In this document: positions 34,562 through 43,785 of the stretch, one piece after another
How positions within the stretch are numbered: position 1 is the stretch's first letter
Layout of the letters: each line of letters opens with the position of its first letter
DNA from: CBDBBY01 sp965203795
GTDB taxonomy: Bacteria; Pseudomonadota; Alphaproteobacteria; Rhodobacterales; Rhodobacteraceae
Assembly (NCBI GenBank): GCA_965203795.1
Contig: OZ241915.1
Coordinates: 1,922,001 to 1,986,000 of the forward strand
Direction: 5' to 3'
DNA length: 64,000 bases
Notes under the pieces: generated by a model
Told to the model about the DNA's origin: nothing
Databases searched by the model: none
Seen by the model: the letters and a program-made list of their open reading frames with translations, nothing else
Program-made: the position numbers and the translations under genes

Positions 34562-35860
34562 TCAGCATCCGGCAGCGCCTCGCAGCGCAATCCTTGCGCT
34601 GCCTTCGGACGCTTCCGCTTCCGAAACTGTGACCGGGCATTTTAGAATGCGGCGCCGGATAGCCGTCCACGCTGCGCTCTTCCCGCCACCGCCCGCCGTC
34701 CGGATACTTGCAACCGGATCCGCCCCGAGATCGGCCAGCGTGCCGTAGGCCCTTCGCTCAATGCGGGCGATGCCTTCAAGCACGCCTTGGAAGAACTTCC
34801 CCTCGTCTGTCGGCTTTGGCTCCAGCCTCGGCCTGAGACCGGGATCGGACACGGGGAACCTCTCGCCGGGACGCGACAGCGGGTAATAGTCCAATCCGGT
34901 GTCGGCTTGCGGATTGACGCGGCCTTCAAGCTCCCCGATGCGCTCCATCCCGAAGAGATCCAGCAGAACTCCGCCCCCGGTGTTCGATGCGCCCCCGGCC
35001 AGCCACATTCCGAAGAGGCGATGGCTGTATACGCCGTGGCTGGGACTTGTGACGGGCCGCGTGGACAGCAGCTTTACGGCCAGCGTCGTCCCGAGCGACG
35101 TGACGCCGTCGCCGGGCTCGCTCGCTGGCGCGCCTGCCGCGACGAAGGCGGCAGTGCTGTCTGTGGTTCCGGCAACCACCTTGGCGTGCCTTGAGAACCC
35201 GAAACGCGACCGGCATTCCGCCGAAATGCCGCCAAGAGCGGCGCCTACGGGATGCACCTCCGGCAGCAACTCGCGCCCGAGGCGCAGTCGGCCGAACCAA
35301 TCCGGCCAGCATTGCGCTCCGAGATCGTAGCCGAGTTTCAAAACATTGTTCTCGTCCGATTGCCCGCCTCGGCCTGTGAGCATGGCGGCGATCCAATCGG
35401 CTTGGTGCATTGCATGCGCTGCGCTCTCGCTGCCCGGCAGGCTTTGGAGATGAAGAAGCCTGGCCAAGGTCGACGATCCGCCCCGCGCAATCGAGTCGCT
35501 CGGCGCGGCGGCATCGATTTCCTGCGCCTCGCTAAGGAATCCGCCCGCATCGTACATGAGGCCTTGGGTGACAGGATCAAGCGCGGCATCGACAAGCAGG
35601 ATCGTGCCCGATGTTCCGTCGATGGCCACCGCGTCGACTTCCGACAGCGATCGTTTGGCGTCCGACAGCGCCGCCGATGCCCGATGGATGCAGTCCGCGG
35701 CTGCGCGCCACCAGATCCAAGGGTCCTGCTTCGGCCTGCCGCCGCTCCGGTCGGGCGCCGGCATCCCGACTTTTTCGGAAACCAGAAGACGGGCCGATTC
35801 ATCGATGACGGAGGCGCGCGCTCCCGATGTTCCGATGTCGATGCCGAGATACAGGGGCAT
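34562..35860 (-). CDS. FGGY-family carbohydrate kinase
   Basis: 432 residues. YLGIDIGTSGARASVID is the phosphate-1 loop. AIDGTSGTILLVD is the second motif, and the GTTDSTAAFVAAGA and GVTSLGTTLAVKLL segments plus RTAGGGGKSAAW close the ATP site. It is related to xylulokinase/gluconokinase-type enzymes but somewhat short. ATG 35860 begins 4 nt after the aldolase stop, so it is the last gene of a five-gene minus-strand operon (regulator, lactonase, phosphatase, aldolase, kinase). It phosphorylates a sugar or sugar acid of unknown identity. Its C-terminus (ALRGAAGC) lacks the longer helix seen in some relatives. Confidence 0.9.
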   Translation of the reverse strand: MPLYLGIDIGTSGARASVIDESARLLVSEKVGMPAPDRSGGRPKQDPWIWWRAAADCIHRASAALSDAKRSLSEVDAVAIDGTSGTILLVDAALDPVTQGLMYDAGGFLSEAQEIDAAAPSDSIARGGSSTLARLLHLQSLPGSESAAHAMHQADWIAAMLTGRGGQSDENNVLKLGYDLGAQCWPDWFGRLRLGRELLPEVHPVGAALGGISAECRSRFGFSRHAKVVAGTTDSTAAFVAAGAPASEPGDGVTSLGTTLAVKLLSTRPVTSPSHGVYSHRLFGMWLAGGASNTGGGVLLDLFGMERIGELEGRVNPQADTGLDYYPLSRPGERFPVSDPGLRPRLEPKPTDEGKFFQGVLEGIARIERRAYGTLADLGADPVASIRTAGGGGKSAAWTAIRRRILKCPVTVSEAEASEGSARIALRGAAGC

Positions 35861-35864
35861 CGTC

Positions 35865-36851
35865 TCAACGCCGCGCCGACATCCGCTTCCGGTACTTCTC
35901 CGCATCCCAGTTCAGGAGTTCCGCTTCGGCAGACGCCGGAATCGGAACAAGCCGCCAGCCCTCGGGGATGCGCGACAGGACTTCGAACAGGCATCGAAGC
36001 ATGGCGCGGGCCGCGGGCGGCGCCGACTTCCGCAAATAGATGCAGTCCGCGTGCAGCACCGCCGGATACTCGGCATCGAACCCCTTCCCGTTCGAGACGG
36101 AAAGCGCGGGGCCGAGGAACACGACGTGGTCGGGATAGTAGCTTCCCGAAAGCGCCCTGTCCCTAGTCTGCCGATCCGCCGCCAGCGCTGAATACTCGGG
36201 AACCGGCTCCCATCCCGTCACGGCGGGAGGTTCGGTTCGGCATTGGCGAAGGCTCCGGACCGGAAGACGCAACCGCTTCTCGACATCGCTGCACAGCCGC
36301 GCGATCCCTTCGATCTCGTCGTCGGCGACAATCACGCCGTGGTTCTCGAGGATGGCCACGCCGGGAGTGGTTCCGCCTGTCGTCGCGCGGATCTCCTTCG
36401 CCAGAGGGACGCCCGGCTTCCGGTAGCGCACATAGGCCCAGTCCAGACCATTCATCTTGGAAGCGAGGGCTTTCCTCCCCTCGACGGACGCCGAATGGCA
36501 GATCGATGCGACAGAATGATAGTGGAAGACGTATTTCTGCGGAAACAGCGCATGGAAGGTCGTTTCGACCGACGGTCTGAGTTCCGAACCGGGATCCAGA
36601 ACGGCGTCCCGGCAAGATCCGTCTCCGCTCCCGTCTATCTCCGCCAACGCCTTCGCTAGGTCGACAGGGACGAAGATCCGGCCGGTTTCCGCATCCGACA
36701 GCGTCGTGCCGGAGGCCTTGATCCACATCGCGACGCCTTGCTTCACTGACGTGTTGCCGCCCGGCCCTTGGACAAGCAGCGGGTCGGATCCGATTTCGGC
36801 CGACAGCTTCTTGAAGCCTCGCGGCAATTCCTCCGTCGGCATCGGGATCAC
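35865..36851 (-). CDS. Class II aldolase/adducin family protein, two-part
   Basis: 328 residues. The N-terminal class II aldolase domain shows VQGPGGNTSVK, WIKASGTTLSDA, the zinc histidines in FHYHSVASICHS and ENHGVIVA. The roughly 110-residue C-terminal part resembles the region after the aldolase domain in rhamnulose-type bifunctional proteins, but no dehydrogenase domain follows. It overlaps the HAD gene by 4 nt (ATGA). Together with the adjacent kinase it would cleave or epimerise a phosphorylated sugar. The substrate is unknown. Confidence 0.88.
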   Translation of the reverse strand: MIPMPTEELPRGFKKLSAEIGSDPLLVQGPGGNTSVKQGVAMWIKASGTTLSDAETGRIFVPVDLAKALAEIDGSGDGSCRDAVLDPGSELRPSVETTFHALFPQKYVFHYHSVASICHSASVEGRKALASKMNGLDWAYVRYRKPGVPLAKEIRATTGGTTPGVAILENHGVIVADDEIEGIARLCSDVEKRLRLPVRSLRQCRTEPPAVTGWEPVPEYSALAADRQTRDRALSGSYYPDHVVFLGPALSVSNGKGFDAEYPAVLHADCIYLRKSAPPAARAMLRCLFEVLSRIPEGWRLVPIPASAEAELLNWDAEKYRKRMSARR

Positions 36852-37717
36852 GCCAAGCGGGCCAGCGTGTAGTCAGGCGGCGCGTTCCCCGGCTTCGCCG
36901 CAAGTTTCGCCACCGCCGATGCCGCGTCCCCGCCCATGCGGTCAAGCTCCGGCTTGTGGATGCCGCAGCGAACCAGCGCCGACAGGAAGCCTGCGGCGCG
37001 GGCGCCCGCAATGTCGTGCTCAAGCGAATCGCCGACCATCAGGAACCTGCTCCGCTTCACGCCAGGATGGCGACGCCTGACGGCTTCGAAAACGGCCGCG
37101 TGGGGTTTGCCGTAATGGATCACCCGCCCTCCGTTCCGGGAATAATCGTCCGCAACCGCGCCCGGGGACGGCACGAATTGCGCCCCCAAAGGGGATGTCT
37201 TGTCGGGATTGGTGCATATCAGCGGCAGCGACAGCCGCAGAGCCTCCGTTAATGCCGATTCCGCTTCAGCCATGCGCCCGCCGCGGGGCATGCCCATGAG
37301 AAGGACGGCGTCCGCGCTTCCTACCTTCGACACAAGCTCGACTCCCGTGTTGCCATCGGCCCAGTCGTCCGGATCGCCCTGGGCCTGCGCGACCGGAAAC
37401 AGCCTCGGGCGCTCGCGTCCGTCTAGATTGACGCGCCCGCCGCAAAAGTCCCGCCATGCGGTTTCCCCTGAGGTCTCGACGTGTCCAATCAGCTGCGGCG
37501 GAATCCCCATGGCTTCAATGCGCTTCCGGTTGACGTCGGATCGCTTGCCCGAATTCGACAGGACGGCGACGGGTTTTCCCGCCCGGCTCAGCCAGGCCAG
37601 CGCAGCGACGGAGGCCTCGTAAGGCTGCCTGCCGTCATGCAGCACTCCCCACTGGTCGAGAACGGCAACGTCGAACTCGCTCTCGATCTCCGCGAGCGAG
37701 CCGATGGGAACCGGCAT
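36848..37717 (-). CDS. HAD-IIA (NagD-like) phosphatase
   Basis: 289 residues. The nucleophile Asp is in VAVLDQWGVLHDG, motif II in VAVLSNSGKRS, and motif IV in FLMVGDSLEHDIAGARAAG, with the type IIA cap between. The NPDKTSP loop is typical of NagD/AraL proteins. It probably removes phosphate from dead-end sugar phosphates produced in this pathway. It is coupled to the aldolase gene downstream and 6 nt from the MBL gene upstream. Confidence 0.9.
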   Translation of the reverse strand: MPVPIGSLAEIESEFDVAVLDQWGVLHDGRQPYEASVAALAWLSRAGKPVAVLSNSGKRSDVNRKRIEAMGIPPQLIGHVETSGETAWRDFCGGRVNLDGRERPRLFPVAQAQGDPDDWADGNTGVELVSKVGSADAVLLMGMPRGGRMAEAESALTEALRLSLPLICTNPDKTSPLGAQFVPSPGAVADDYSRNGGRVIHYGKPHAAVFEAVRRRHPGVKRSRFLMVGDSLEHDIAGARAAGFLSALVRCGIHKPELDRMGGDAASAVAKLAAKPGNAPPDYTLARLA

Positions 37718-37723
37718 TGTCGC

Positions 37724-38563
37724 CTACCGGGGCAAATCGGCGAAATAGAACGCGTATCCGGGAATGTGCGCGCGGCGCTCGCGTCGCTGCATCCCCTCGA
37801 ACGGATAGACGTCGTGGGCGCCGACCGCTTCGTCGTGGCAGGCAAGAATGTAGTCGGCGCGCTTGTCGATTTCTTCGACCGACTTCCATCCGTCGATCGA
37901 GTTCACGAATCGGGCGGGAACCCAGTACCGCCACTTCTCGTCCTCGTTCGGCTCCATGTTCCTCGCTTGGAATATCGCGTCCCCGGCAATCACGACGTCC
38001 CCCGCCGACGTGGAAACCGTAACCGACATGTGCCCCGGCGAGTGTCCGGGAGTCTCGAACATCGAAACACCCGGAACGATTTCGGTCTCGCCGTGGACAA
38101 GCTCGAAGCTGCAGCCGTAATAGGCCGGCTCGATGCCGAGGACAGGCGATTCGTACGTCCGGTAGTAGAGCGGAAGCGGATTGTACGCCCACTTCACCTC
38201 GATTTCCGGACAAATGAAGCGGGCGTTCCGGAACTCCTTCATGTTCTGGACATGGTCCCAGTGCAGATGCGTGAAGATGATTATGTCGATTTCGTCAGGA
38301 TGGACGCCGAGCTTGCCGCGCAGATGCTCATGCACCTGCAGGCAGCCCCGCTTCTGGCACTTGTGGTGGAATTTCGTCGCCCTCGCCTCGTCGCAGAGGC
38401 CGGTGTCAACCAGAATCTTCTGCGCGCCGGTGTCGACCAGAAAGCAGTAGACCGGATTCCAGATCTTCTTTCCCGCCGGCCCCTTCCAGAAGACGTACGT
38501 GCCGAGATCGGCCTCCAGCCATCCGGTGTTGATCGGATAAATCCGCACTTCGCTTGCGCCCAT
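37724..38563 (-). CDS. MBL-fold lactonase, AHL-lactonase-like
   Basis: About 279 residues. It has the HxHxDH motif in FTHLHWDHVQNM, then MFETPGHSPGHMSV, the bridging Asp in IAGDAIFQ and a C-terminal His in ILACHDEAV. The order and spacing match N-acyl-homoserine lactonases (AiiA/AttM group). Within a sugar operon it may instead open a sugar lactone. The start is the ATG at 38563 with GAGGG 6 nt upstream; an in-frame ATG at 38575 is less well placed. The N-terminus is cytoplasmic. Confidence 0.87.
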   Translation of the reverse strand: MGASEVRIYPINTGWLEADLGTYVFWKGPAGKKIWNPVYCFLVDTGAQKILVDTGLCDEARATKFHHKCQKRGCLQVHEHLRGKLGVHPDEIDIIIFTHLHWDHVQNMKEFRNARFICPEIEVKWAYNPLPLYYRTYESPVLGIEPAYYGCSFELVHGETEIVPGVSMFETPGHSPGHMSVTVSTSAGDVVIAGDAIFQARNMEPNEDEKWRYWVPARFVNSIDGWKSVEEIDKRADYILACHDEAVGAHDVYPFEGMQRRERRAHIPGYAFYFADLPR

Positions 38564-38638
38564 TGATGCCCTCACTGCAATTTCCGATCCGGCGGCCGCG
38601 GCCGGATCCGCAAGATTCCCCGTTTCCGAACGCGGCCG

Positions 38639-39286
38639 CTACGCCTGGTCCAGCGCTTCGATGTATTTAAGGGAGACCTCGCGCCGCAGGGCTTCCGCCG
38701 GCGGGGCGTCGGCCCTTCCCAGCACGGTTTTCACCAGGCTGCCGTGCAGCCTGACCGAATCCAGCATGTCGTCCTTGGTCCGGAACCTCTTCGCGCGGAA
38801 CGGGCCGGTGCGGTAGCGGAATTCGGAAGCGATCTCGGACACGAATCTGTTCTGCGTGGCTTCGTAAATCGCATGGTGGAAGGCGTCGTTCGCCTTCAGG
38901 AAGCCCGGCAGGTCGCCGGCCTCGGCAGCCTCCGCGCATTTCCTGTGCGCCGACAGTATCGCCGCCTCGTTCCGGAGCGTCAGCCGCTTGGCGGCGAGGC
39001 GCGAGCAGATCTCCTCCAGCTCCTGCATCGCTTCCAGCATCTCGGACAGCTCTTCCTTGCCGTAGTCGGAAACGAAGACGCCCCTGCCCCATTCCGACCG
39101 GAGCACTCCCCGCGCGGCGAGGCGGGCCAGCGCCTCGCGAACCGGCGTGCGGGAGGTCCCGAACCTTGCGGCCAGCCCGTGCTCGTCCAGCCGGGCGCCG
39201 GGCGCGATCCGGCCCGCCGAAATGTCGTCAATGAGCGACTCGGCGATTCGCTGCGAACTGGTCATGTCTGCCGCCTGGCCCGCCAT
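38639..39286 (-). CDS. GntR-family (FadR/FCD) transcriptional regulator
   Basis: About 215 residues. The N-terminal winged helix-turn-helix includes LDEHGLAARFGTSRTPVREALARLAARGVL. The all-helical FCD sensor domain includes the metal/effector residues in NDAFHHAIYEAT and the late SVRLHGSLV. The start is uncertain: ATG 39286 has a G-rich site upstream, while ATG 39265 begins closer to the fold. It is the first gene of the minus-strand operon and divergent from the ABC operon, so it probably controls both, binding the palindrome at 39376-39387 until a pathway metabolite arrives. Confidence 0.9.
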   Translation of the reverse strand: MAGQAADMTSSQRIAESLIDDISAGRIAPGARLDEHGLAARFGTSRTPVREALARLAARGVLRSEWGRGVFVSDYGKEELSEMLEAMQELEEICSRLAAKRLTLRNEAAILSAHRKCAEAAEAGDLPGFLKANDAFHHAIYEATQNRFVSEIASEFRYRTGPFRAKRFRTKDDMLDSVRLHGSLVKTVLGRADAPPAEALRREVSLKYIEALDQA

Positions 39287-39375
39287 GGTCGCCGAACCCC
39301 CGCCCTCGCTGCGCATCCGGCTGCCGGAATTCTCCGTGAGCCGGACCATATAGGCGTTGCATTCAATCGCCGCAA

Positions 39376-39387
39376 GTTGTATGCAAC
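39376..39387. promoter_or_regulatory. Probable GntR/FCD operator palindrome
   Basis: GTTGTATGCAAC is palindromic at five of six base pairs and resembles the TTGTATNCAA-type sites bound by FCD-subfamily regulators. It lies between the divergent regulator and ABC operons, 13 nt before the ABC ATPase start. A further GTTGCAT half lies about 15 nt to the left. Binding is predicted from position and pattern only. Confidence 0.55.
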
Positions 39388-39400
39388 TAGGAATCGCGAC

Positions 39401-40519
39401 ATGTTCGCGACGAGCGCGGATTGCTTGGAGTCTCGCGGATTGCCTCAGATCCGGTTCGAAAAGGTCGAAAAGCGGTTCGGCCCCGTCCAGGTGCTGCCCC
39501 CGCTTGATCTGGAATTCGACGACGGCGAGTTCACGGTGCTCGTGGGGCCGTCCGGATGCGGGAAGTCCACGACCCTGCGCCTGCTGGCCGGGCTGGAAAC
39601 GCTGACGGCCGGGGAGATCTGGTTCGACGACAGGCCCATCAGCGGGCTCGAGCCCAAGGACCGCGACATCGCCATGGTGTTCCAGGATTACGCGCTCTAC
39701 CCGCACATGAATATCGCGCGGAACATGTCCTTCGCGCTGCGGCTGCAGCGGATGCCGAAAGCGGACATCGAGCGCAGAGTGAAGGAGGTCGCGGAGATGC
39801 TGAACATTTCCCGGCTCCTCAACCGCAAGCCCGCCGAGCTGTCAGGCGGCCAAAGGCAGCGCGTCGCGATGGGGCGCGCGCTGGTCCGGAACACGTCCAC
39901 CTTCCTGTTCGACGAGCCGCTTTCGAACCTCGACGCGAAGCTGCGGGCGCGAATGAGGACGGAACTCGCGGAAATGCGCGACAAGCTGGACAAGAACATG
40001 GTCTATGTCACGCACGACCAGATCGAGGCGATGACCCTGGGCGACAGGATCGTCGTCATGTCCGAGGGCCTGGTTCAGCAGCAGGGCACGCCCGAAGAGC
40101 TGTACAAGCAGCCTTCCAACCGCTTCGTGGCGGGCTTCATCGGCAGCCCGACAATGAATTTCCTCGACGGCAGCCTGGCCTCGGAAGGCGACGGCCTCTG
40201 GGTGGAAGGCAGTGGATTCAGGCTCGCGCTTTCCGAAAAGCAGAAGGCGAGGCTTGAAGGGCGGGCATCGGGGAAGGTCACGATCGGAATCCGGCCGAAC
40301 TGCTTCCGGCTGGAAGGCCCGGGCTCGGAAATAGCGCTGCGAATCGTGGTCGCTGAATACTTGGGCGCGAATTCCGTTCTCGCGACCAGGTGCGGGGATG
40401 CCGAAGTGCTTGTCGAGCACGAGGCGTCGGCTCCCGCAAAAAGGGGGAGCGAGATGACGTTCAGGGTTCAGCCCGACGACGTCATGGTCTTCGACAGGGA
40501 GTCGGACCTCCGGCTCTGA
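39401..40519 (+). CDS. Sugar ABC transporter ATP-binding protein (UgpC/MsmK type)
   Basis: 372 residues. The nucleotide-binding domain has Walker A GPSGCGKST, Q-loop VFQDYALYPHM, signature LSGGQRQR, Walker B TFLFDEPLSNLDAKLR and the H-loop VTHDQ. The C-terminal regulatory TOBE/OB region (about 235-372) is typical of carbohydrate importers. ATG 39401 follows AGGAATCGCGAC. It heads the importer operon (ATPase, binding protein, two permeases), overlapping neither neighbour. Expression probably depends on the divergent GntR regulator. Confidence 0.95.
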   Translation: MFATSADCLESRGLPQIRFEKVEKRFGPVQVLPPLDLEFDDGEFTVLVGPSGCGKSTTLRLLAGLETLTAGEIWFDDRPISGLEPKDRDIAMVFQDYALYPHMNIARNMSFALRLQRMPKADIERRVKEVAEMLNISRLLNRKPAELSGGQRQRVAMGRALVRNTSTFLFDEPLSNLDAKLRARMRTELAEMRDKLDKNMVYVTHDQIEAMTLGDRIVVMSEGLVQQQGTPEELYKQPSNRFVAGFIGSPTMNFLDGSLASEGDGLWVEGSGFRLALSEKQKARLEGRASGKVTIGIRPNCFRLEGPGSEIALRIVVAEYLGANSVLATRCGDAEVLVEHEASAPAKRGSEMTFRVQPDDVMVFDRESDLRL

Positions 40520-40556
40520 AACCAATCCGTTGTCCAACCACTCAAGGAGAGCATCC

Positions 40557-41882
40557 ATGCACAAGGCAATGAAATTCGCGGCATCGGCGGCGGCCGGCGC
40601 GGCGATGGCCGCGGCGGCCTACGCCAACCCCTACGAGGAATTCGCGGGCACGACGCTGGTCGTGAACTTCCCCGCGCATCCCCATTACAACGCGGTGATG
40701 AAGATCCTGCCCGAATTCACGAAGGAAACGGGAATCAACGTCGAGGTCGACCAGCTCCAGTACCTGAAGATGCGCGAGCGGCAGACGCTCGAGCTGACGA
40801 AGAGCCGGGGCGACTACGACCTTATCGCCTATGTGGTGTTCTCGAAGGCCGACTACGTGTTCGCGGACCAGCTGGAGAACCTTGCCCGGTTCTTCATGAA
40901 CCCGAAGCTGGCCGATCCGAACTACGACGCCGAGGACCTGATCGACGGCTACGTGCAGAACATCGGCGTCGCCGGCGGAAAGAAGGGCTACCTGCCCGGA
41001 CCCACGGGCTCGCTGTTCGGCGTTCCGTACGGCTCGGAAACCTCCGTGCTCGGATACCGGAAGGACATTTTCGAAAAGCACGGTCTGGACGTGCCCGAGA
41101 CCTACGACGAAATGCTCGACCTCGCATGCCGGATCCCGGAGCTTGAGCCGGGAATGGGCGGGATGTCGTCGCGCGCCGCCTCCGGGCACCAGGCGAGCCA
41201 CGCGTTCCTTCTCCATCTGGCGCCGCTTGGGGGCCGGGTCCTCGACGACCAGTGGAACCCGATCATCAACAACGAGGCGGGCGTGGCTGCCGCCAACGCG
41301 CTGAAGACGATCGTGGATTGCGGCCCGGAAGGCGCGGCCTCCTTCGCCTTCGGGGAAGCGCTCGGATCGTTCCTGCAAGGACAGACGGCGATGTATCTCG
41401 ACACGACCGTCATTGCCGGCCAGATTGAGGATCCCTCCCGCTCGCAGGTCGTCGGCAAAGTCGGATGGGCGCTGCACCCCATGGGCGTGCGCCGCGGATC
41501 GCAGACCGGCGGATTCGGAATCGCCATTCCGAAGAACGCGCAAAACAAGGACGCCGCGTTCCTGCTGCTGCAGTGGCTCACTTCCAAGAAGGGCGACAAG
41601 CTCGTGGCAATGGCTGGCGGAAACCCGTCCCGCTTTTCGACGCACGCCGACGCGGAAGTGAACGCGAAGTTCCCGCACATGTCCATCTTCGGCGAGGCCC
41701 TCAAGCATGCCGATCCGGACTGGCGCCCGATCATTCCCGTCTGGGGAAAGATCAACGCCGATATCGGAACAACGCTGTCGAAGGTCCTGACCGAAGGGCT
41801 TGACGTCCAGGAGGCGCTCGACGGAGTCGCCGAGCGGGCGCGGGCCACGCTGGACGAGGCGGGCTACTACACTTGGCAGTAG
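40557..41882 (+). CDS. Extracellular sugar-binding protein of ABC importer
   Basis: 441 residues, family 1 extracellular solute-binding protein. The signal peptide ends AAAAYANP (cut after about residue 22). The mature protein has the family layout with GVPYGSETSVLGYRKDIFEKHGLDVPETYDEM near residues 165-200 and GFGIAIPKNAQNKDAAFLLLQWL later. AAGGAGAGCATCC before the ATG is a strong ribosome site, in line with the high level usual for binding proteins. A strong hairpin follows the gene. The ligand is unknown; the neighbouring kinase, lactonase and aldolases suggest a sugar, polyol or sugar acid. Confidence 0.93.
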   Translation: MHKAMKFAASAAAGAAMAAAAYANPYEEFAGTTLVVNFPAHPHYNAVMKILPEFTKETGINVEVDQLQYLKMRERQTLELTKSRGDYDLIAYVVFSKADYVFADQLENLARFFMNPKLADPNYDAEDLIDGYVQNIGVAGGKKGYLPGPTGSLFGVPYGSETSVLGYRKDIFEKHGLDVPETYDEMLDLACRIPELEPGMGGMSSRAASGHQASHAFLLHLAPLGGRVLDDQWNPIINNEAGVAAANALKTIVDCGPEGAASFAFGEALGSFLQGQTAMYLDTTVIAGQIEDPSRSQVVGKVGWALHPMGVRRGSQTGGFGIAIPKNAQNKDAAFLLLQWLTSKKGDKLVAMAGGNPSRFSTHADAEVNAKFPHMSIFGEALKHADPDWRPIIPVWGKINADIGTTLSKVLTEGLDVQEALDGVAERARATLDEAGYYTWQ

Positions 41883-41895
41883 TGCCAAACCCGGA

Positions 41896-41924
41896 CCGGA
41901 CCGGCGCTCTCAGCGCCGGTCCGG
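41896..41924 (+). terminator. 13-bp intercistronic hairpin after the binding-protein gene
   Basis: Arms 41896-41908 and 41912-41924 are exact inverted repeats around CTC. The hairpin lies 14 nt after the binding-protein stop and 50 nt before the permease gene. In ABC operons such hairpins raise the level of upstream mRNA and partly terminate transcription. No T-run follows. Confidence 0.65.
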
Positions 41925-41974
41925 CGCGCGCGACGGCGTAGCGGAAGCGCTGCCGGGCTTCCGCGGGCGGAATC

Positions 41975-42895
41975 ATGAGCAGGTGGGCGGACAGAGCCAA
42001 TAAGCTGACCCCTTACGCCTTCATGGCGCCGGCGGTCGCAGTGCTCGTGATCGCGCTGCTCTACCCGATCTTCTACATGATCTACGCGAGTTTCCTCGAC
42101 TGGAACCCCAGCCAGAGGATTTCGCAGGCCGAATGGATCGGATTCCGGAACTACGTCAATCTTCTGATGGACGAAAGCTTCCACGAATCCTTCTGGGTCA
42201 CCCTGAAGTTCGCCTTCTGGGTCGTAACGCTGGAAATGGCCGTCGGGGTCGGGCTTGCGCTTCTGCTGGACCGCAACCTGCGCGGAATGTCGGCGCTCAG
42301 GACCATCTTCATCCTGCCGATGATGATCGCGCCCATCGTCGTCGGCCTGATGTGGCGGTACATGTACCATCCGTCGGTCGGGCTGTTCAATCGGACATTG
42401 GCCAAGCTCGGATTCGAACCCGTTCCTTGGCTGTCGGACAGCTGGTGGTCCCTCACGTCGGTGATCATCGCCGACGTCTGGCAGTGGACGCCGTTCATCT
42501 TCATTCTGGCGCTCGCCGCGCTCCAATCGCTTCCCCAGTCGGCGCTCGAGGCTTCGCGCATCGACGGCGCGAGCCCGTGGCAGCAGGTCTGGCACATCAA
42601 GATTCCGCTCATGATGCCGGTGCTGGTGGTCACCTGCCTGCTCAGGCTTATCGACGCCTTCAAGGTGCTTGAAGTGATCCTGGTCATGACCAACGGCGGC
42701 CCCGGCCTCTCGACCGAAATCCTTGCCCTCCGGATATCGCGGACCGCCTCCGAATTCCGCGAGCTCGGCGAGGCTTCGGCTATGTCGAACTTCCTGCTCA
42801 TCCTGCTTCTGGTGCTCACGCTGATCTCGTTCGCCTACAACAAGGCGCAAGAGGCGCGGCAGCAGAGGCTTCGGCAGGCCGCGGAGCAGGGCTGA
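41975..42895 (+). CDS. Sugar ABC transporter permease (MalF/UgpA type)
   Basis: 306 residues with six membrane helices. The N-terminus PYAFMAPAVAVLVIALLYPIF is typical of the class. The EAA loop reads EASRIDGASPWQQVWHIKIPLMMP. It starts at ATG 41975 and ends 2 nt before the next permease. It forms the heterodimeric channel with the following protein. Confidence 0.94.
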   Translation: MSRWADRANKLTPYAFMAPAVAVLVIALLYPIFYMIYASFLDWNPSQRISQAEWIGFRNYVNLLMDESFHESFWVTLKFAFWVVTLEMAVGVGLALLLDRNLRGMSALRTIFILPMMIAPIVVGLMWRYMYHPSVGLFNRTLAKLGFEPVPWLSDSWWSLTSVIIADVWQWTPFIFILALAALQSLPQSALEASRIDGASPWQQVWHIKIPLMMPVLVVTCLLRLIDAFKVLEVILVMTNGGPGLSTEILALRISRTASEFRELGEASAMSNFLLILLLVLTLISFAYNKAQEARQQRLRQAAEQG

Positions 42896-42897
42896 CG

Positions 42898-43785
42898 ATG
42901 GCCGCCTCGACCCGGCAACGGTCCAGTCCCGCTTTCTTCGCGCTGCTGACGGCGCTGGTCGTCATGTCGGTCGGACCGGTGTTCGTGATGCTGTCCTCAT
43001 CGCTCAAGCTGAACGTCGACATACTCGACTCCACCTCGGGCCTCCTGTTCGCGCCCACGATCCGGAACTACGAGACGGTCCTGTGCAATGTGCTGTGGTA
43101 CTCGCCGGCGCACATCGATTATTGCGACCCGACCTTTGGCCGGGCGCTCGGCAATTCGATCGTCATCGCTTTGGTTGCGACCGTGCTCACGCTGCTGATC
43201 GGATGCTTGGCCGCCTACGGAATCGTGCGGTTCCGGTTCATCGGGCGCGGCACCGTGTCGATCACAACGCTTCTCATGCGGATGGTCCCGCCAGCGGTGC
43301 TGCTGGTTCCCGTGTTCGGGCTGTGGACGTTCCAGTTCTGCTTCGGAAACGCCTGCCTTGCGGGAACCCGGTCAGGCATCGTCCTGATCTACGTGGCGAT
43401 GAACCTGCCCTTCGTCATCTGGATACTGCAGAGCTTCATCGTCCAGGTTCCGATCCAGCTCGAGGAAGCGGCCAAGATGGACGGAGCCAACCCGTTCCAA
43501 GTCTTCTTCCTTGTCGTGCTGCCGGTAATCCGGCCCGGACTCGCGGCAGCCTCGATATTCACATTCAGAATCGCGTGGAACGAGTTCCTGCTGGCGAACG
43601 CGCTTTCGGACCGCAACTCACGAACCGTACCGGTGACGATCGTCAATTCGCTTACCGAGCACGACATCGACTGGGGCGTGATCATGGCGACAGGAACCCT
43701 CCTCGCCATTCCGCCGATCATCTTCACCTTCGTTGCTTCAAAGCAGATCATCACTGGCATGACGGCGGGCGCGGTCAAAGGCTGA
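42898..43785 (+). CDS. Sugar ABC transporter permease (MalG/UgpE type)
   Basis: 295 residues with six membrane helices. The EAA loop reads EEAAKMDGANPFQVFFLVVLPVIRPG. The periplasmic loops contain several Cys residues (LCNVLWY..YCDPTF and FCFGNACLAGT), more than usual, so a disulfide is possible. The stop overlaps the ATG of the next gene (TGATG), so the importer and the UPF0261 protein are coupled. Confidence 0.94.
   Translation: MAASTRQRSSPAFFALLTALVVMSVGPVFVMLSSSLKLNVDILDSTSGLLFAPTIRNYETVLCNVLWYSPAHIDYCDPTFGRALGNSIVIALVATVLTLLIGCLAAYGIVRFRFIGRGTVSITTLLMRMVPPAVLLVPVFGLWTFQFCFGNACLAGTRSGIVLIYVAMNLPFVIWILQSFIVQVPIQLEEAAKMDGANPFQVFFLVVLPVIRPGLAAASIFTFRIAWNEFLLANALSDRNSRTVPVTIVNSLTEHDIDWGVIMATGTLLAIPPIIFTFVASKQIITGMTAGAVKG

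Noticed and set aside
39357..39387. GTTGCAT...ATGCAAC as one long-spaced operator
   Set aside because: The 12-bp dyad 39376-39387 explains the right half more simply; the left half alone is too short to call.
42400..42425. GATTCGAACCC resembling a tRNA T-arm
   Set aside because: It lies inside the permease coding sequence and has no acceptor stem or anticodon arm around it.
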